In this document: one piece after another, positions 48,999 through 59,839 of the stretch
How the letters are laid out: each line of letters starts with the position of its first letter
Numbering within the stretch: position 1 is the stretch's first letter
Source: Aurifilum marmelostoma
Taxonomy: Eukaryota > Ascomycota > Sordariomycetes > Diaporthales > Cryphonectriaceae
Length of the DNA: 64,000 nucleotides
Assembly (NCBI GenBank): GCA_027559495.1
Contig: JAMXSV010000023.1
Span: 1,364,001 to 1,428,000, forward strand
Direction of reading: 5' to 3'
Notes under the pieces: generated by a model
The model's database searches: none
What the model saw: the letters and a program-made list of their open reading frames with translations, nothing else
Told to the model about the DNA's origin: nothing
Program-made: the position numbers and the translations under genes

Positions 48999-49535
48999 TA
49001 TTGGAAATCATCAATATTTTTCTTCTTAAATTCTGGGATGATCGGATGGACGGGCGGGCCATTATCCAGGCCTAACTACTTACTTACTATTGCTGCTGCT
49101 TGCTACTTGCTCCCTCTTGGCGGCCCGGATCCGAGCTAGGTGGGATCGACCATGACGTGTGGGATCAATTGTGAGATCATGTGTGTGTGTGTGCGTGTGC
49201 GTGCGTGTGTGTACCGTGGTTTTGTGTGTAGATGGTGTAAGTGGATGAAAAGCGTGTCCATCATCATGATGGTGGTGTGTATATGTGTGTGGGTGAGACT
49301 ATCTCTTTTGTACGGTAAAGGGTGACGGATTTCCCGTCTGCCCGGCAACCCCTGCTGATTATCCTGGTGAGTACAACACCACTACATTTGATCCATCCAT
49401 CCATCCATCTTTCAGTACTGTCTTCTCTGTCTGTCCATTGGCAACGCTGTGCCCATCCACACTCTACCAGGCTCCCTGATGATTTGGCCTGTAAATAGAC
49501 TGAATGGCACTGCAGAGGACTTGACACTACAACCA

Positions 49536-52500
49536 CTACCTCTCCGCCCCGTTCCCGCTCATCACCACCTCCTTCTCCAGTCCGGCCTGCTTCACCAGCG
49601 AGTGGAAGATCCCCCGTTGCGCGATCAGGTCTGCCGGGGTGCCAAACTCGGCAACCTCACCTTTATCAAGGACAACAACACGGTCAGAGTCCAGAATGGT
49701 GTTGATTCGGTGGGCGACGGTAATGATAGTTCGGTTTGCGAACAGCGGGCTGCGCAGGGTCTGCTGCAGCATCGCGTCCGTCTCTACGTCAACGGCGGCC
49801 GTGGCCTCGTCCAGCACGAGTATATTGGAGGGCGTGAGCATCGCGCGCGCCAGGGGAGACAAGCTGCCGCTGGCCTTGGGAGAGATTCGAGCCTGGTGAA
49901 AGGCAATTGGTCAGCATGAATGTGGTGTCCAGAGCCGCAGTGTTAGAAAAGCATCGAAAAATGATGAGAATGAGAAGATAATGGTCAGGTGATTCCGCTG
50001 TCGTGCGCATCGGATGATGAAGCTCTGCAATCACACGAAGAAACATGTCGTCACGCGAACACGCGAGATACTAGGTGAGGTGAGATGAGGTGCAGCAAGG
50101 AGTGTCAACCTAAGAGAGGAAGAACACAAAGGGCAGAGCAGAGATGGAAGAAAGCACGTCGTCGGCAATCTTGGAGGTGGTAAGACGCAAGCAACATAAT
50201 AGTGTGTGCGTGACATGACCACGAGCAACAAGGAAGCCTGAAACTAGCAAGTCCAGCCGCCCTCTCATCGCCTCGTCCACCCCCTTTCGGGGAGCGGCGT
50301 GCCACTCAGCCATGTTGCGCCGGCGTACGTGCCAGCGTATCATAGTAAGGACAAAGCAGATAAGAGAAGGACGGCTGACGACGGCAGGCGGGCAAAGCTA
50401 AGACAGAGAGAGGGAGAGGTAGAGCTCCTAGCTCCAAAGCCTATGATGGACGACACCGCCGGGAGGATCTGCTGAGACCGAGGCCGAGGTCTGGGGTATG
50501 GCTGTTCACGGGAACAAAACCTGCTGCGAGTAATGATGACTGTGCAGGACCATATCCATTTACGGCAGATGAGGATAGGACAAGGGGGGGGGGAAGGGGA
50601 GGGAAAGAGGGAGGGGGGGGGGGGGGGCTGTAGGAGAGAGATGACGGCGATCCTCTCTCTCACCCTCAGTCCATCCCGACGACCCAGTAAAGCGGATAGG
50701 AGCCTCGTGTCCTCTCGCCGCCCACCATCTTCTCATGTCCCCTATTTTCTCTTTTCTTTCTTTCTTTCTTTCTTTCTTTCTTTTTCTTTTTTAAGGTGTG
50801 TGTCTTCCCGCCCCGTCTTTAGCGAAGGGTGGCGGGGGCGGGAAGAAGGGGTCCATCAAGAATTCAGACCGCTGTATCATGTTGATCATGATGATCAAGA
50901 CAAGAACGAAAGGGCTGGGTGCTGCTGTGCAAGGCGGGCTGTCCTGTGCCGTCCCCTGATGAGACCAGAAAGGCCTAAAAGCAAACACAAGCCGACAAAA
51001 ACCGAGAAAGAGCGGAAGTAAGGGAGACGGTAGTGTGCGAGCGAGGACAATCAATGTGTGTGTACCCCCCGTGTGAAACATTGACTTACCTCCTTCGTGT
51101 ATCTTTGCCTCAAGCCCTCCGTCCATGCTTGCAACATGGCTTTTTAACCGGGCGTGCTAAAGAGAATGGGTGGTCACACAACCGTCAGCATCTTTTTCTC
51201 TCTCCTTGTACCTTTACACTCATCGACGCTAGGGGAGAATGTGGGCGACACAGCATAAACGTTTCGCTGCCATGTGGCCGGCTCATTGGAGGTTTGACGC
51301 CCTCCGGGTGTGACAACTAACCTCGAGAACGCTCCACAGCTCGGTATCCTGCAGCATCTAAGTCAGCACTCATGCGGGGCAAGCAAACACGAAAATGTCT
51401 CCTGTAAGAAAGAGCAACATGGATCGAAGTCATGTAACAAAGTCAAGGGCTCACAGAGGACATGCACTCGTCGCAGACCCCCCCCCCCCTTCCCTCCTCC
51501 CTCTTTCCCCACGCCCTCCTGTTCTCTCTGTGAGTGGTACATGCGCGGTACATCTTTCTGACCACCGCGCCAGACCGACAGAGGGGCGTCCAAAGGGCAA
51601 CACAGACACAGACACACAAGGAATGGAGTAAGATGATAGCCTGGTGATAACTCACATCATGAACGTGACCCGGATCCAGATTGTCACGCACTGTTCCCTC
51701 AAAAAGAGCGGCATCCTGCGGTATAATGGCGAGGCGCCGCCGCAGGTCTAGTAGGCCTATACCTGACGTGTTGAGATTGTCGATCGTGATATTGCCAGTG
51801 GCCGGCTCGATCAGCCGAAACAGGGCGAGCGTCAGGCTCGACTTGCCGGCCCCCGTGCGGCCTACCACGCCGATCTTCTCGTGCGACTTGATGTCGAGCT
51901 TGATGTTCTTCAGCACCAGATCCAGGCCCTCGCGGTACCGCGCGCTGTAGTTGTTGAAGTGGATCGCCCCGTGCGCCGGCCAGCTTGCCGCCGGTCGATT
52001 CCGCGGGTTGATCTCGGGCGCCTCGCTGGGGAGCCTGGCATACTCGAGGACCCGCTCCACCGAGACGATGTTGGTCTCGACCTCGACCGTCTGGCGCACG
52101 ATCCAGTTGAGCGACGAGGTGATCTGGAGCGCGTATGACATGGCCAGACCCACCATGCCCTCACTGAGGCCGCTGTGGCTCGTGACCGATATGATGCTAA
52201 ATCCTGCAGATGCAAGGATGACCACGGCACCGATGAACTCGAGCCGGATGGCCAGCCACCTGTTGGCGCTGATGGACGGGAAAAAGGCCTTCAGGTTGGC
52301 GTCCACCCGCCATTCGTTTTCCAGCAGGAACCTCTGCTGCTGACGGTACGCCCGGATGGTCGAGATGCCGCCCAGCGATTCCTGGAAGTGCGCATAGATG
52401 GGGCTGCGGCTGACGCTGTCCAGCCGCTTGAGCTCTCGGGAGCTCCGCAGGTAGTACCGTTGTATCCAGATGTACATGGCCCCCAGCGGGATGATTAGAC

Positions 52501-55500
52501 CGATAAAGGCAGGCGTCGTGAAGGACACGACTGCAAGCGTGAATCCTGATTTCGCCACGTTTACAAACAGCATGTTAAAGGTCCTGGCTAGAACCTCGTC
52601 GACGCGATAGATGTCGGACGAGAACCTGTTGAGGATCCGGCCCGCGGGCGTGGTATCGAAGAAGGACATGGGGCTGCGGAAGATGGCCTTGGCCATGCGC
52701 TCGTGTAGCTTTCGGCTCGCCTCGATGCTGCAGAATATCCACAGGATGAGCGTCTGGCACACGGTCAGGGTCGAAGAGCCGATGCCAAAGGCAAAGTAGA
52801 TGCCAATATACTTGGCGACGTCGGGGTTGCCGCCTGCCTTCGTGTTCGTCTCGGCCCAGTCCTTGAGCCACACGTTACCGCCGATCTGAGCACACTGGGC
52901 AGCCAGCAACGCGACCAAGTAGACGCACACGGCCAGCGGGTCGTTCATCTTGGCGTATTCACCGTAGACGGACCACTTGACTTTGCCTTGCTCCTGGTGC
53001 TCCTTGGCCTGCCTTGTCTTGGAGGGGGCGGTCTCCTCGTCCGTGAGCTTGCCTCGGGGGCCTCGGAAGCTTGCGGTGCTGGCTCTCCGCAGTGTGGCAA
53101 AGCTGTCTGTCCGGGGCTTGGGCGCGCCGGCACGCGGCCCGGGGCGGATGGACTCCAGTGCGGGGAGGTTCTCCTGGGCCTCTTCCATCTCGTCGTCCTT
53201 CTCCTGGGTGTCCTCGAGTGTCATGGCGCTGTCTGAAGAAGAGCTGCTGGGCCTGTCGGCGGCAGGAGCAGCCGGGCCAGGGGTCGAAGGTCCTGAGTCC
53301 TGACCAGCAGACTTGTAGAGGTCCGCGACGAGACCGCGCATGGCCAGAAGCTGCTCCAGAGTACCCTGCTCGACGATTCCGCCGTCTCGCAGCATGACGA
53401 TGTGGTCAGACACGGCCAGCACGGGGATTGCATTCGTTGCCAGGATACGTGTCTTGGAGGCCAGCAGGCCCTTGGGGCCCAGCACCTCATCGGTGATGTG
53501 TTTTCCGACATGCGCGTCGACGGCAGACAGCACGTCGTCAAGCAAAAAGATATCGGCTCTCGAATAGACAGCCCGTGCCAGGGCGACACGCGCCTTCTGG
53601 CCACCCGACAGCGAGATGCCGCGCTCGCCCACGACCGTCTCGTCTCCGTCGGGCAGCACATTGAAGTCGTCCAGCAGCGCGCAGGCCTTGATGGTCTTCT
53701 CGTAGAAGTTGGAGTCGTACCTATATCCAAAGATGATGTTCTCCTTGACCGTGGCGTTCATGATCCAGGGCTGCTGCGCGACATACGCGACATTGCCATG
53801 CACGGTGACGCTGCCTTTGATCTTGAACAGGTCGCCGAGGATGCTCTGCAAGAAGGACGACTTGCCGCTGCCCACCCTGCCGACGACGCATGAGAGCTCG
53901 CCCTTGCTGGCAGAGAAGGTGACATCGTGGAGGACGTTCTTGGCCTCGTCGTGGCGGTTCCAGGAGAAGGACCCGTCCTTGATGGAGACGGTCTCCTCGC
54001 CTATCTCATCGACAGCGGGCTTCAGCAGGATGGCGTCGGGCTGCAGCTCCTCGGAGGTCAGATACTCGGTCAGGCGGCCCACGGCGACGGTGGCCTCGAC
54101 GATGGAGGAGATGACCATGGGGAAGACGGCGAGCGGGAAGGACAGCAGGTTGAAGAGGGTGAGGGCGGGAAAGATGATCTCGGTGGTGAGGGGCTCGTCG
54201 TGGGTGAGGACGAAGACGGTGAAGGTGACACACGAGACTAGGAAGGGTGTGGTGCTCCAGGTGAAGTTGGCGACGGCCTGGGCGGCGCCGATCTTGCGCA
54301 GGGTCTTGAGCTCCTGCTCGTTGCGCACGTAGTTGAGCTTGTTCATGAAGGCGGCGCCCCAGCTGTACAGCTTGATGGACTTCATCATGGCGACGATCTC
54401 GGCGATGAGGCGTGATCGGGTGTCCTTGTTCTTCATCTGGGTCTTCTGCAGCTTCTTCATGAAGCGCGCGACGACGCCGTTGAGCGGGACCATGGCGAGC
54501 ATGACGCCCACGCCGGCCATCATGGACCAGCCGACCAGCTGGTGCAGCGAGACCATGCATATGATGATCTGGAAGGGGGCGGACCAGGTCTGCTGGGCGA
54601 ACTGGGTGAGGTCCTGCAGGCGCTGGGCGTCCACAGCCATGTAGTTGACAATGTCGCCTGTCGACTTGGAGGAGCGGCCCTCGTTGGACAGCTTCAGCGC
54701 CTTCCGGTAAATGGCGTTGGTAAGGCCGCTCTTGATGCGCATGCCGGTCACGAAGGCGCCCTGGAAATACTGGTGCAGCATGGTCGTCTGGAATACGGCG
54801 ACAGCGAACATGGCCAGCGCGATGGCAGCGCCCTTGATGAAGGGCTCAGGCTCGCGCCCCGGGCCGTACGAGGCTACAAAGGCGATGAGGAGGCGCAACA
54901 GCTGTGGCTGCATGAACTGCGACACGTCGTTCATGGACTTGAAAATAGCGGCCAGGGCATAGGGGCCCCCGTAGGCGTGGAACAGCGCGAGCCACATCGA
55001 GGGGTGCTCCCGCGTCTTGATCTCGTGGCGCCATGCCTTCTCAAAGGCCTCACCCGTCGCCCTGCTGGTGTCCGTCTTCTGCAGCGCCCATAGGTCCTCC
55101 TCGGTCAGGTAATTCTTGTAGCCAAACTTCATGAGCGGTGTCATCCACGAGAATGTCAGCCGCGAGAAGATAGTCGCGTACTCGGATGGACACTCCTCCT
55201 CTTCCTCGTCCTCATCCACCAGGGCGTCGTACTGCCCGCTTCTCCGCTTCGGCCACCACCACTCGACTAGGAAGGCAAGGACCGCGACCCCGAATCCCAC
55301 ACAGTATGTGATGAAGTAGACGGGGTCGGAGACGAAGAGCTGCTGTGAGACAAGAGATCGCAGCTTGACGGCCAGGGCGATCAACAGGAATAGCCAGTAG
55401 AGGAGGACCACGCCATTGGCGTTACGGAGGCGCGCATGTTCGAGCCACTGGATCGTGAAGACGACGGCGAGGGACACAATGGTGAGAGCCGTGGTCCAGA

Positions 55501-56192
55501 CCCGAAAGTCGCCGAACCATATCTGAGGGTAGCTAAAAATTTGTAGGACCAGCTGAACAACGAAGTCGGCGATGACGAGGGCGAAAAGACTCTGTGAGGA
55601 AGCAGCGTATATACGTTAGCCACAGGCTCTAGACACAAAAGAAGATGACCGGGGAGAAGGGGGGGGGAAAGAAAAAAGAAGAGGGAGAGGGGAGAGAGGA
55701 ATGTAAAAAGTTTTCAACTTTATCATCATCTCTTGGTCTCTCAGGTACTCCAAGAACCACACTGCCTTTCTATATGACGACGTATTCACCTACCTGTTTG
55801 GCCCAGAAATGCACACCCTTGGTAATCTCCTTGGGCTTCCTCCTCTTAAGCAGCCACACCACAGCAATCAGGCCAAAAACGAAGCCAAAGGCCGCGGCAG
55901 AGGCGATCCAGACATCGATAAAGCACGGGGTGAAGTCGTAGCGGAGGCGGCTCAGGGGGCCCCAGCCCTCCTCGTTCCCACACAGAGGCTGTCTGAAGTC
56001 GTCGGTGGCGGTCAGGTAGCCGGTCCGGAAGAGGCTCTCGGCATGGGAAGGGGAGGAGGGTGTCCAGTAGCCCGTGAAGGAGCCCGAGTCGTAGGGCAGG
56101 GGCAGGAAGGGCTTCTGCCGGGACGGGTCGGTGGTGACGACGACGACGCCGTCGCTGCCGCTGCCACCCCCACTGGCGAGGTCGGGATTCAT
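49536..56192 (-). CDS. ABCC-type vacuolar glutathione-conjugate transporter, Ycf1-like
   Basis: Ycf1-type pumps move glutathione conjugates and Cd- or As-thiol complexes into the vacuole using ATP. Exons are 55794-56192, 51656-55591, 51322-51348 (27 nt), 51090-51156 and 49536-49892; about 1594 residues once one frameshift is discounted. Layout is TMD0-TMD1-NBD1-TMD2-NBD2. NBD1 has Walker A GRVGSGKSS (about 704), signature SLSGGQKAR (about 794) and Walker B with Asp in place of Glu (FLLDDVLSAVDAH), normal for ABCC. The linker is Ser/Pro/acidic and leads into EHQEQGKVKWSVYGEYAK, nearly as in yeast Ycf1. NBD2 has GRTGAGKSS (about 1378), GSNLSQGQRQL and LVLDEATAAVD. In the last exon a G4 run (49853-49856) shifts the frame right after the signature; as written the protein ends about 20 residues later. 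Introns are long: 202, 307, 165 and 1197 bases. Confidence 0.92.
49853..49856 (-). other. Frameshift site in NBD2 of the Ycf1-like gene
   Basis: The exon frame reads GSNLSQGQRQLVS and then turns to PGARDAHALQ and a stop, while LARAMLTPSNILVLDEATAA lies in another frame. Removing one C from the C4 (coding strand) would restore the family's QLVSLARAML. No alternative splice acceptor can reconcile the two conserved pieces. Confidence 0.8.
49893..51089 (-). other. Unusually long 1197-base intron in the Ycf1-like gene
   Basis: Bounded by a GTAAGT donor after HEG and a CACCAG acceptor before the split Gly codon of GSNLSQGQ; the protein joins seamlessly in phase. It contains G10 and G15 runs (50584-50593, 50613-50627) and a TTTC repeat (about 50755-50782). 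No exon or mobile element is recognisable inside. Confidence 0.7.
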
Positions 56193-57829
56193 TGCCGCCG
56201 GAGGAGACAGGTACCAGGCCAGGGCAGCAGGGCGGAGGGGGGTTCGAGCTCCAAGTCGTGTGTTGGTTGGTTGTTAGGTATGATCATGCGTGAGAAGGGT
56301 GTCTGATCGCTGGCGTGGAGTAGAGCATGCCTTCCTCCTTCTCGGACGGCAAGAATGTCCTTCTTGTTCTCCCTGAAGCGACGAGGTACAGTGGGGATGG
56401 ACGAGAGAGAGGGAAGAAAGCAATGTCTAGTCTCCTTGCCCTCTGTTGCCTGAAGAATTGGTCCTCGGAGGTTGTGCGGCAGAGCGAGTGGCTTGCGCAG
56501 GACCTTGACGCAAGGTTGGGTCGCTGCTGCTGTCTGAAGGCAAAGGCGGCGCAGAGGCAGGAGGACGTGACGGTGACAGTACCCGCGTCCTCAACTAAGT
56601 AAGAGAGACCCGCCCGCTATGCTCGCTCAATTTTTAGGCGCGCAGTCGATCAATGACGTCCTTTAGCTCGACTGGTCTGCTTTGCCCTCTCTACGGCCCT
56701 TTTCTTTGTCTTTTTCTGTCTTTCCAGATGAGTGGCACTTTCTTTTCCCTGGAGGAATCAATTGGTGTAAGAACAGGGGGGTGCTGGAGGAGTTCAGAGA
56801 AAAAGGATAAAAAAAAAAAGTTTTGGAAATAGAATTGGTAGAACTACGCCCTGAGTGGCTTACCGCTTTGTAATACACATGCTCAATTCGTTCTATGCAC
56901 GTCTCCGCGCCTCGCCCCGGCCAAAACGGCGCGGCCGGCTCTCACGGAGGTCCAGCAGCATCTTTTTTTCATTTATTTCTCTCGTAAGTCCCCAGCACAG
57001 ACAGAGACACACATGCACCGTCTAACGACTTCTTGCGGCTTCTTTTTTTGTCAACGTTGCTTACAGGCAAGTGATTTAAAAGAGAGGCATTTGTAAGTCA
57101 ATAAGCCTTGTCAGCCAGCCCCAGGCTTCCTCCCTTCCTCAGCACCACTTTTAATTTTTATTTTTTTTTGTTCTCATCTCCTACGCCGCATGCCACACGA
57201 GTCGTGCTGTATCGGTGTGTTTTTGTGTGTTTGTGGGTGTGTGTGTATAGGCGCAGGTGTTGTTGCGTAGGCTCCGGCCCCGTAGACTTGACAGCACACG
57301 GATCCTGCCCTCACTCACCGACTCTGGCCCATGCCGTTGTTATACTTTTGGACACATGCATGCATGCACTAGTGGACGATGACGATGAATAAATAGACGA
57401 ATCGAATAGATGCCCCTATTGGTAGTTAATGCAGGCAGCCGGCTAGTTGCACAATAGACAGAGAAAAACCATTTCCGCCATTTTTATCGGCATTAAGAAG
57501 AATGTAAATGCTCATTCCGTAGCCATGGGCATGTTAGTCCATGCCGGCTATTATAGAAGTGAATTATTAAGTTCATACATGATATCTCAAACGCCGTCGT
57601 AATGTCTTCCCATGTCCCTTTTCCTTGCAATTATACAAGACCGTGCCTCAAGCCTTGGCCTTGATCTCTCTGTCTCTCCCTCCTCTCCTGCGCGAGAAGA
57701 GAACAAAAGTCCTCTTTTGTTCTTTCAACAGCTTCCTCAGAAGCACAATGAGATCGAGAGCCGTCTAAACATGTAAATCTATGTAATAGACATTACACTC
57801 CGTGTCCGTAGAAACACAGTTTCCTGAAC
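56193..57829. promoter_or_regulatory. Intergenic region: Ycf1-like promoter and LCB2 3' side
   Basis: 1.6 kb between two minus-strand genes. The low-coordinate side should hold the promoter and leader of the transporter gene and the high-coordinate side the LCB2 3' untranslated region. No specific site is recognised; several T-rich tracts occur at 56975-57170. Confidence 0.5.
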
Positions 57830-59839
57830 CTATCGCAGAGGCAGCTGGGTATCACGCACACCACAGGCAAACACGTCCTCGAGCGACCACCTCGGCGGCT
57901 TGATGATCGAGCCGTCATGGCCACCGTTCTTGCGCCATTCCCTCTCCATCTCGGGGGTCACGCCTGCCGGCAGGGGCTCGAGGCCACCCGCGATGCCTGA
58001 CGAGAACTTGATCTGGAGAATGTCGCCCACCTCGTCACAGGCCGCCAGCAGGCGGTCCATGTCGTCCTTGTTGTGCGCGGCAGATACGCAGAAACGAGCC
58101 CTGGAGCTGATCAGAGGCGTGGCAGGATAGCCCACCACCACCACCGAGATCTTGCGCTTGAGCATCTCGTGGCTGAACGCCAGCATCTTTCCAGGGTTAT
58201 AGAGCATGATCGGGATGATTGGAGAGTCGTCGTGGCCCGCAACGATGAACCCGAGCCGCTTGAGGCCCAGCCTGAGATACCGAGAGTTGAACGTGATGCG
58301 CTGGAGCCTCTCCTCGCCCTGCCCCGGCACCAGCTCGCCCTCGATGATCTTCAGAGACGAGAGAATCTGCATCAGGACGGCGGGCGTGGCGCACTCGCCG
58401 TACTGGGACGCCGCGTTGATGCTCCTGAGCTTGTCGATGATGTGCTTCTCCGCGGCGATGTAGCCTCCGTTCGCACCAAAGGACTTGGTGAAGGTACCCA
58501 TCAGGATGTCCACCTCGTTGGGGTCCACCTTGAAATAGTCGCACACTCCCCGTCCGTTGGGGCCCAGGGCACCGATGCTGTGGGCCTCGTCGACGTACAG
58601 GAAGAACTTGTACTTTTGCTTGAGGGCCAAGACGCCTGGCAGGTCGACCATGGTGCCCTCCATCGAGTACAGGCCCTCGACGGCCACCAGGATCTTCTTC
58701 CAGGGGCGGTGGGTGCGGGGCTGCCCTTGGGCGATGGCCTCCCTCAGCTTTTTCTCCAGGTCGCCCATGTCGTTGTGCTTGAAAGACCTGATCATGGCAC
58801 CGGTCAGACGGGCGCCGACGCGGATGGAGGCGTGGTTCAGCTCGTCCGAGACGATCAGACAGCCCTTGCCAACGAGCGCAGGGAAGGCGCCGGCGTTGGT
58901 AACGTATCCCATAGAGAAGACCATCGCGTCGGGCTTGCCCAGGAACCGGGCGACCTCGCGCTCGACTTCCTGGGTCAAGTCGGATGTTCCACAATCAGCC
59001 CTTGCACTGCAGGCGGCCAGGCCCCACTTGCGAACGGCGTCCTCAACGGCATCGGCGCATGCGCCCTCGGCCTGGGCAAAGCCAAGGTAGTTGTAGGAGC
59101 TCACGTTCAGCGTCTCGGTGGTGGTGCCAGTGTACTTGTATGTGTAGTTGAAGTCGTTGGACGTGCGATCCAGCAGGGTGATGTAGCGGCCTGGGACGCC
59201 AGTGGTGGGGCGGGCGAAGGCATCATCGATTCTCCTCTTGAGGCGCCGAGTGTAGAAGCTGTCAAAGTCGTCGGTCAGAGGGGCATAGCCACTCGCGCCG
59301 CGGATGATGCTGTAGCGCTTCTGGTCGCCAAAGTATTTGCCAAAGAAGTCGCGGGCGTGACCAAAGATGATCAGGAACAGGTAGCTGATGTAGGTGGTGA
59401 GGACGTAGTAGTAGGGCGGCTCGTCCTCGATGGGGGTCTCGAGAGATCCTCCGCGGTGCTTGCTGACATATCTATGGGTCGGGTGCAGCAGAGGCCCGAA
59501 CTGAGTCTCTGCGCGCTTCTGCCGCCTACTCTCAACGGTGGAGGGAGGCTGAAAAAGCGTGGTCGAGGGCTCCTCGTCGTTGACCTCGCCGGCGGTGGCA
59601 GTGGACAAAGAGATGGTCGGGAGCGATAAGGAGGGGGCCGTAATCTGCTGCGACGACGAGGTCTGCTGGACGGCCAGCAGGGACTGCTGTGCAGAGAGGT
59701 TGTCCTTGTTCTTGGGAGACGAGGAGAAGAGCTGCGTGAGACGGTTCGTCCGAGAGGTGGACGGCCTACGATCACCCATCTTCTCGGAGGGCGTCATGCT
59801 GGATGAACTCGAAAATGGGTTCGTCAGTCTGCGTGGCAT
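57830..59839 (-). CDS. lcb2: Serine palmitoyltransferase subunit 2 (LCB2)
   Basis: Catalytic subunit of serine palmitoyltransferase, which condenses serine and palmitoyl-CoA to 3-ketosphinganine in the ER, the first step of sphingolipid synthesis; it works as a heterodimer with LCB1. Single exon of 669 residues, about 100 longer than yeast Lcb2, because of a Ser/Thr-rich N-terminal extension. A hydrophobic segment at about residues 145-165 (YYVLTTYISYLFLIIFGHA) is the ER membrane anchor. The aminotransferase-like core includes SSYNYLGFAQAEGACADAVE, SDELNHASIRVGARL, YVDEAHSIGALGPNGRGVCD and the PLP-binding lysine (about 452) in GTFTKSFGANGGYIA. All catalytic elements are present, so this is an LCB2 rather than an LCB1, which lacks the lysine. 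Confidence 0.97.
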   Translation of the reverse strand: MPRRLTNPFSSSSSMTPSEKMGDRRPSTSRTNRLTQLFSSSPKNKDNLSAQQSLLAVQQTSSSQQITAPSLSLPTISLSTATAGEVNDEEPSTTLFQPPSTVESRRQKRAETQFGPLLHPTHRYVSKHRGGSLETPIEDEPPYYYVLTTYISYLFLIIFGHARDFFGKYFGDQKRYSIIRGASGYAPLTDDFDSFYTRRLKRRIDDAFARPTTGVPGRYITLLDRTSNDFNYTYKYTGTTTETLNVSSYNYLGFAQAEGACADAVEDAVRKWGLAACSARADCGTSDLTQEVEREVARFLGKPDAMVFSMGYVTNAGAFPALVGKGCLIVSDELNHASIRVGARLTGAMIRSFKHNDMGDLEKKLREAIAQGQPRTHRPWKKILVAVEGLYSMEGTMVDLPGVLALKQKYKFFLYVDEAHSIGALGPNGRGVCDYFKVDPNEVDILMGTFTKSFGANGGYIAAEKHIIDKLRSINAASQYGECATPAVLMQILSSLKIIEGELVPGQGEERLQRITFNSRYLRLGLKRLGFIVAGHDDSPIIPIMLYNPGKMLAFSHEMLKRKISVVVVGYPATPLISSRARFCVSAAHNKDDMDRLLAACDEVGDILQIKFSSGIAGGLEPLPAGVTPEMEREWRKNGGHDGSIIKPPRWSLEDVFACGVRDTQLPLR

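Larger units (their letters stand above)
45301..49535. other. Gene-free low-complexity region downstream of the Ycf1-like gene
   Basis: 4.2 kb without supportable genes. It includes a GCG/GAC trinucleotide patch (about 45500-45550), T9-G10 at about 46012-46030, a GA array (46443-46472), C14 (48205-48218), G14 (48466-48479) and a TG array (48961-48994). The last few hundred bases must hold the 3' untranslated region of the Ycf1-like gene. Confidence 0.5.

Noticed and set aside
28131..49535. Search for tRNA, 5S rRNA, CRISPR arrays and telomeric repeats in the gene-poor block
   Set aside because: I saw no B-box-like GGTTCGANTCC with a matching cloverleaf, no 5S-like sequence, no spaced direct repeats and no TTAGGG array. 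A covariance-model scan would be needed to be sure.
58073..59629. 518-codon plus-strand frame opposite LCB2
   Set aside because: It is the antisense of the LCB2 coding exon; its openness follows from GC-rich codon usage, and it has no domain signature.
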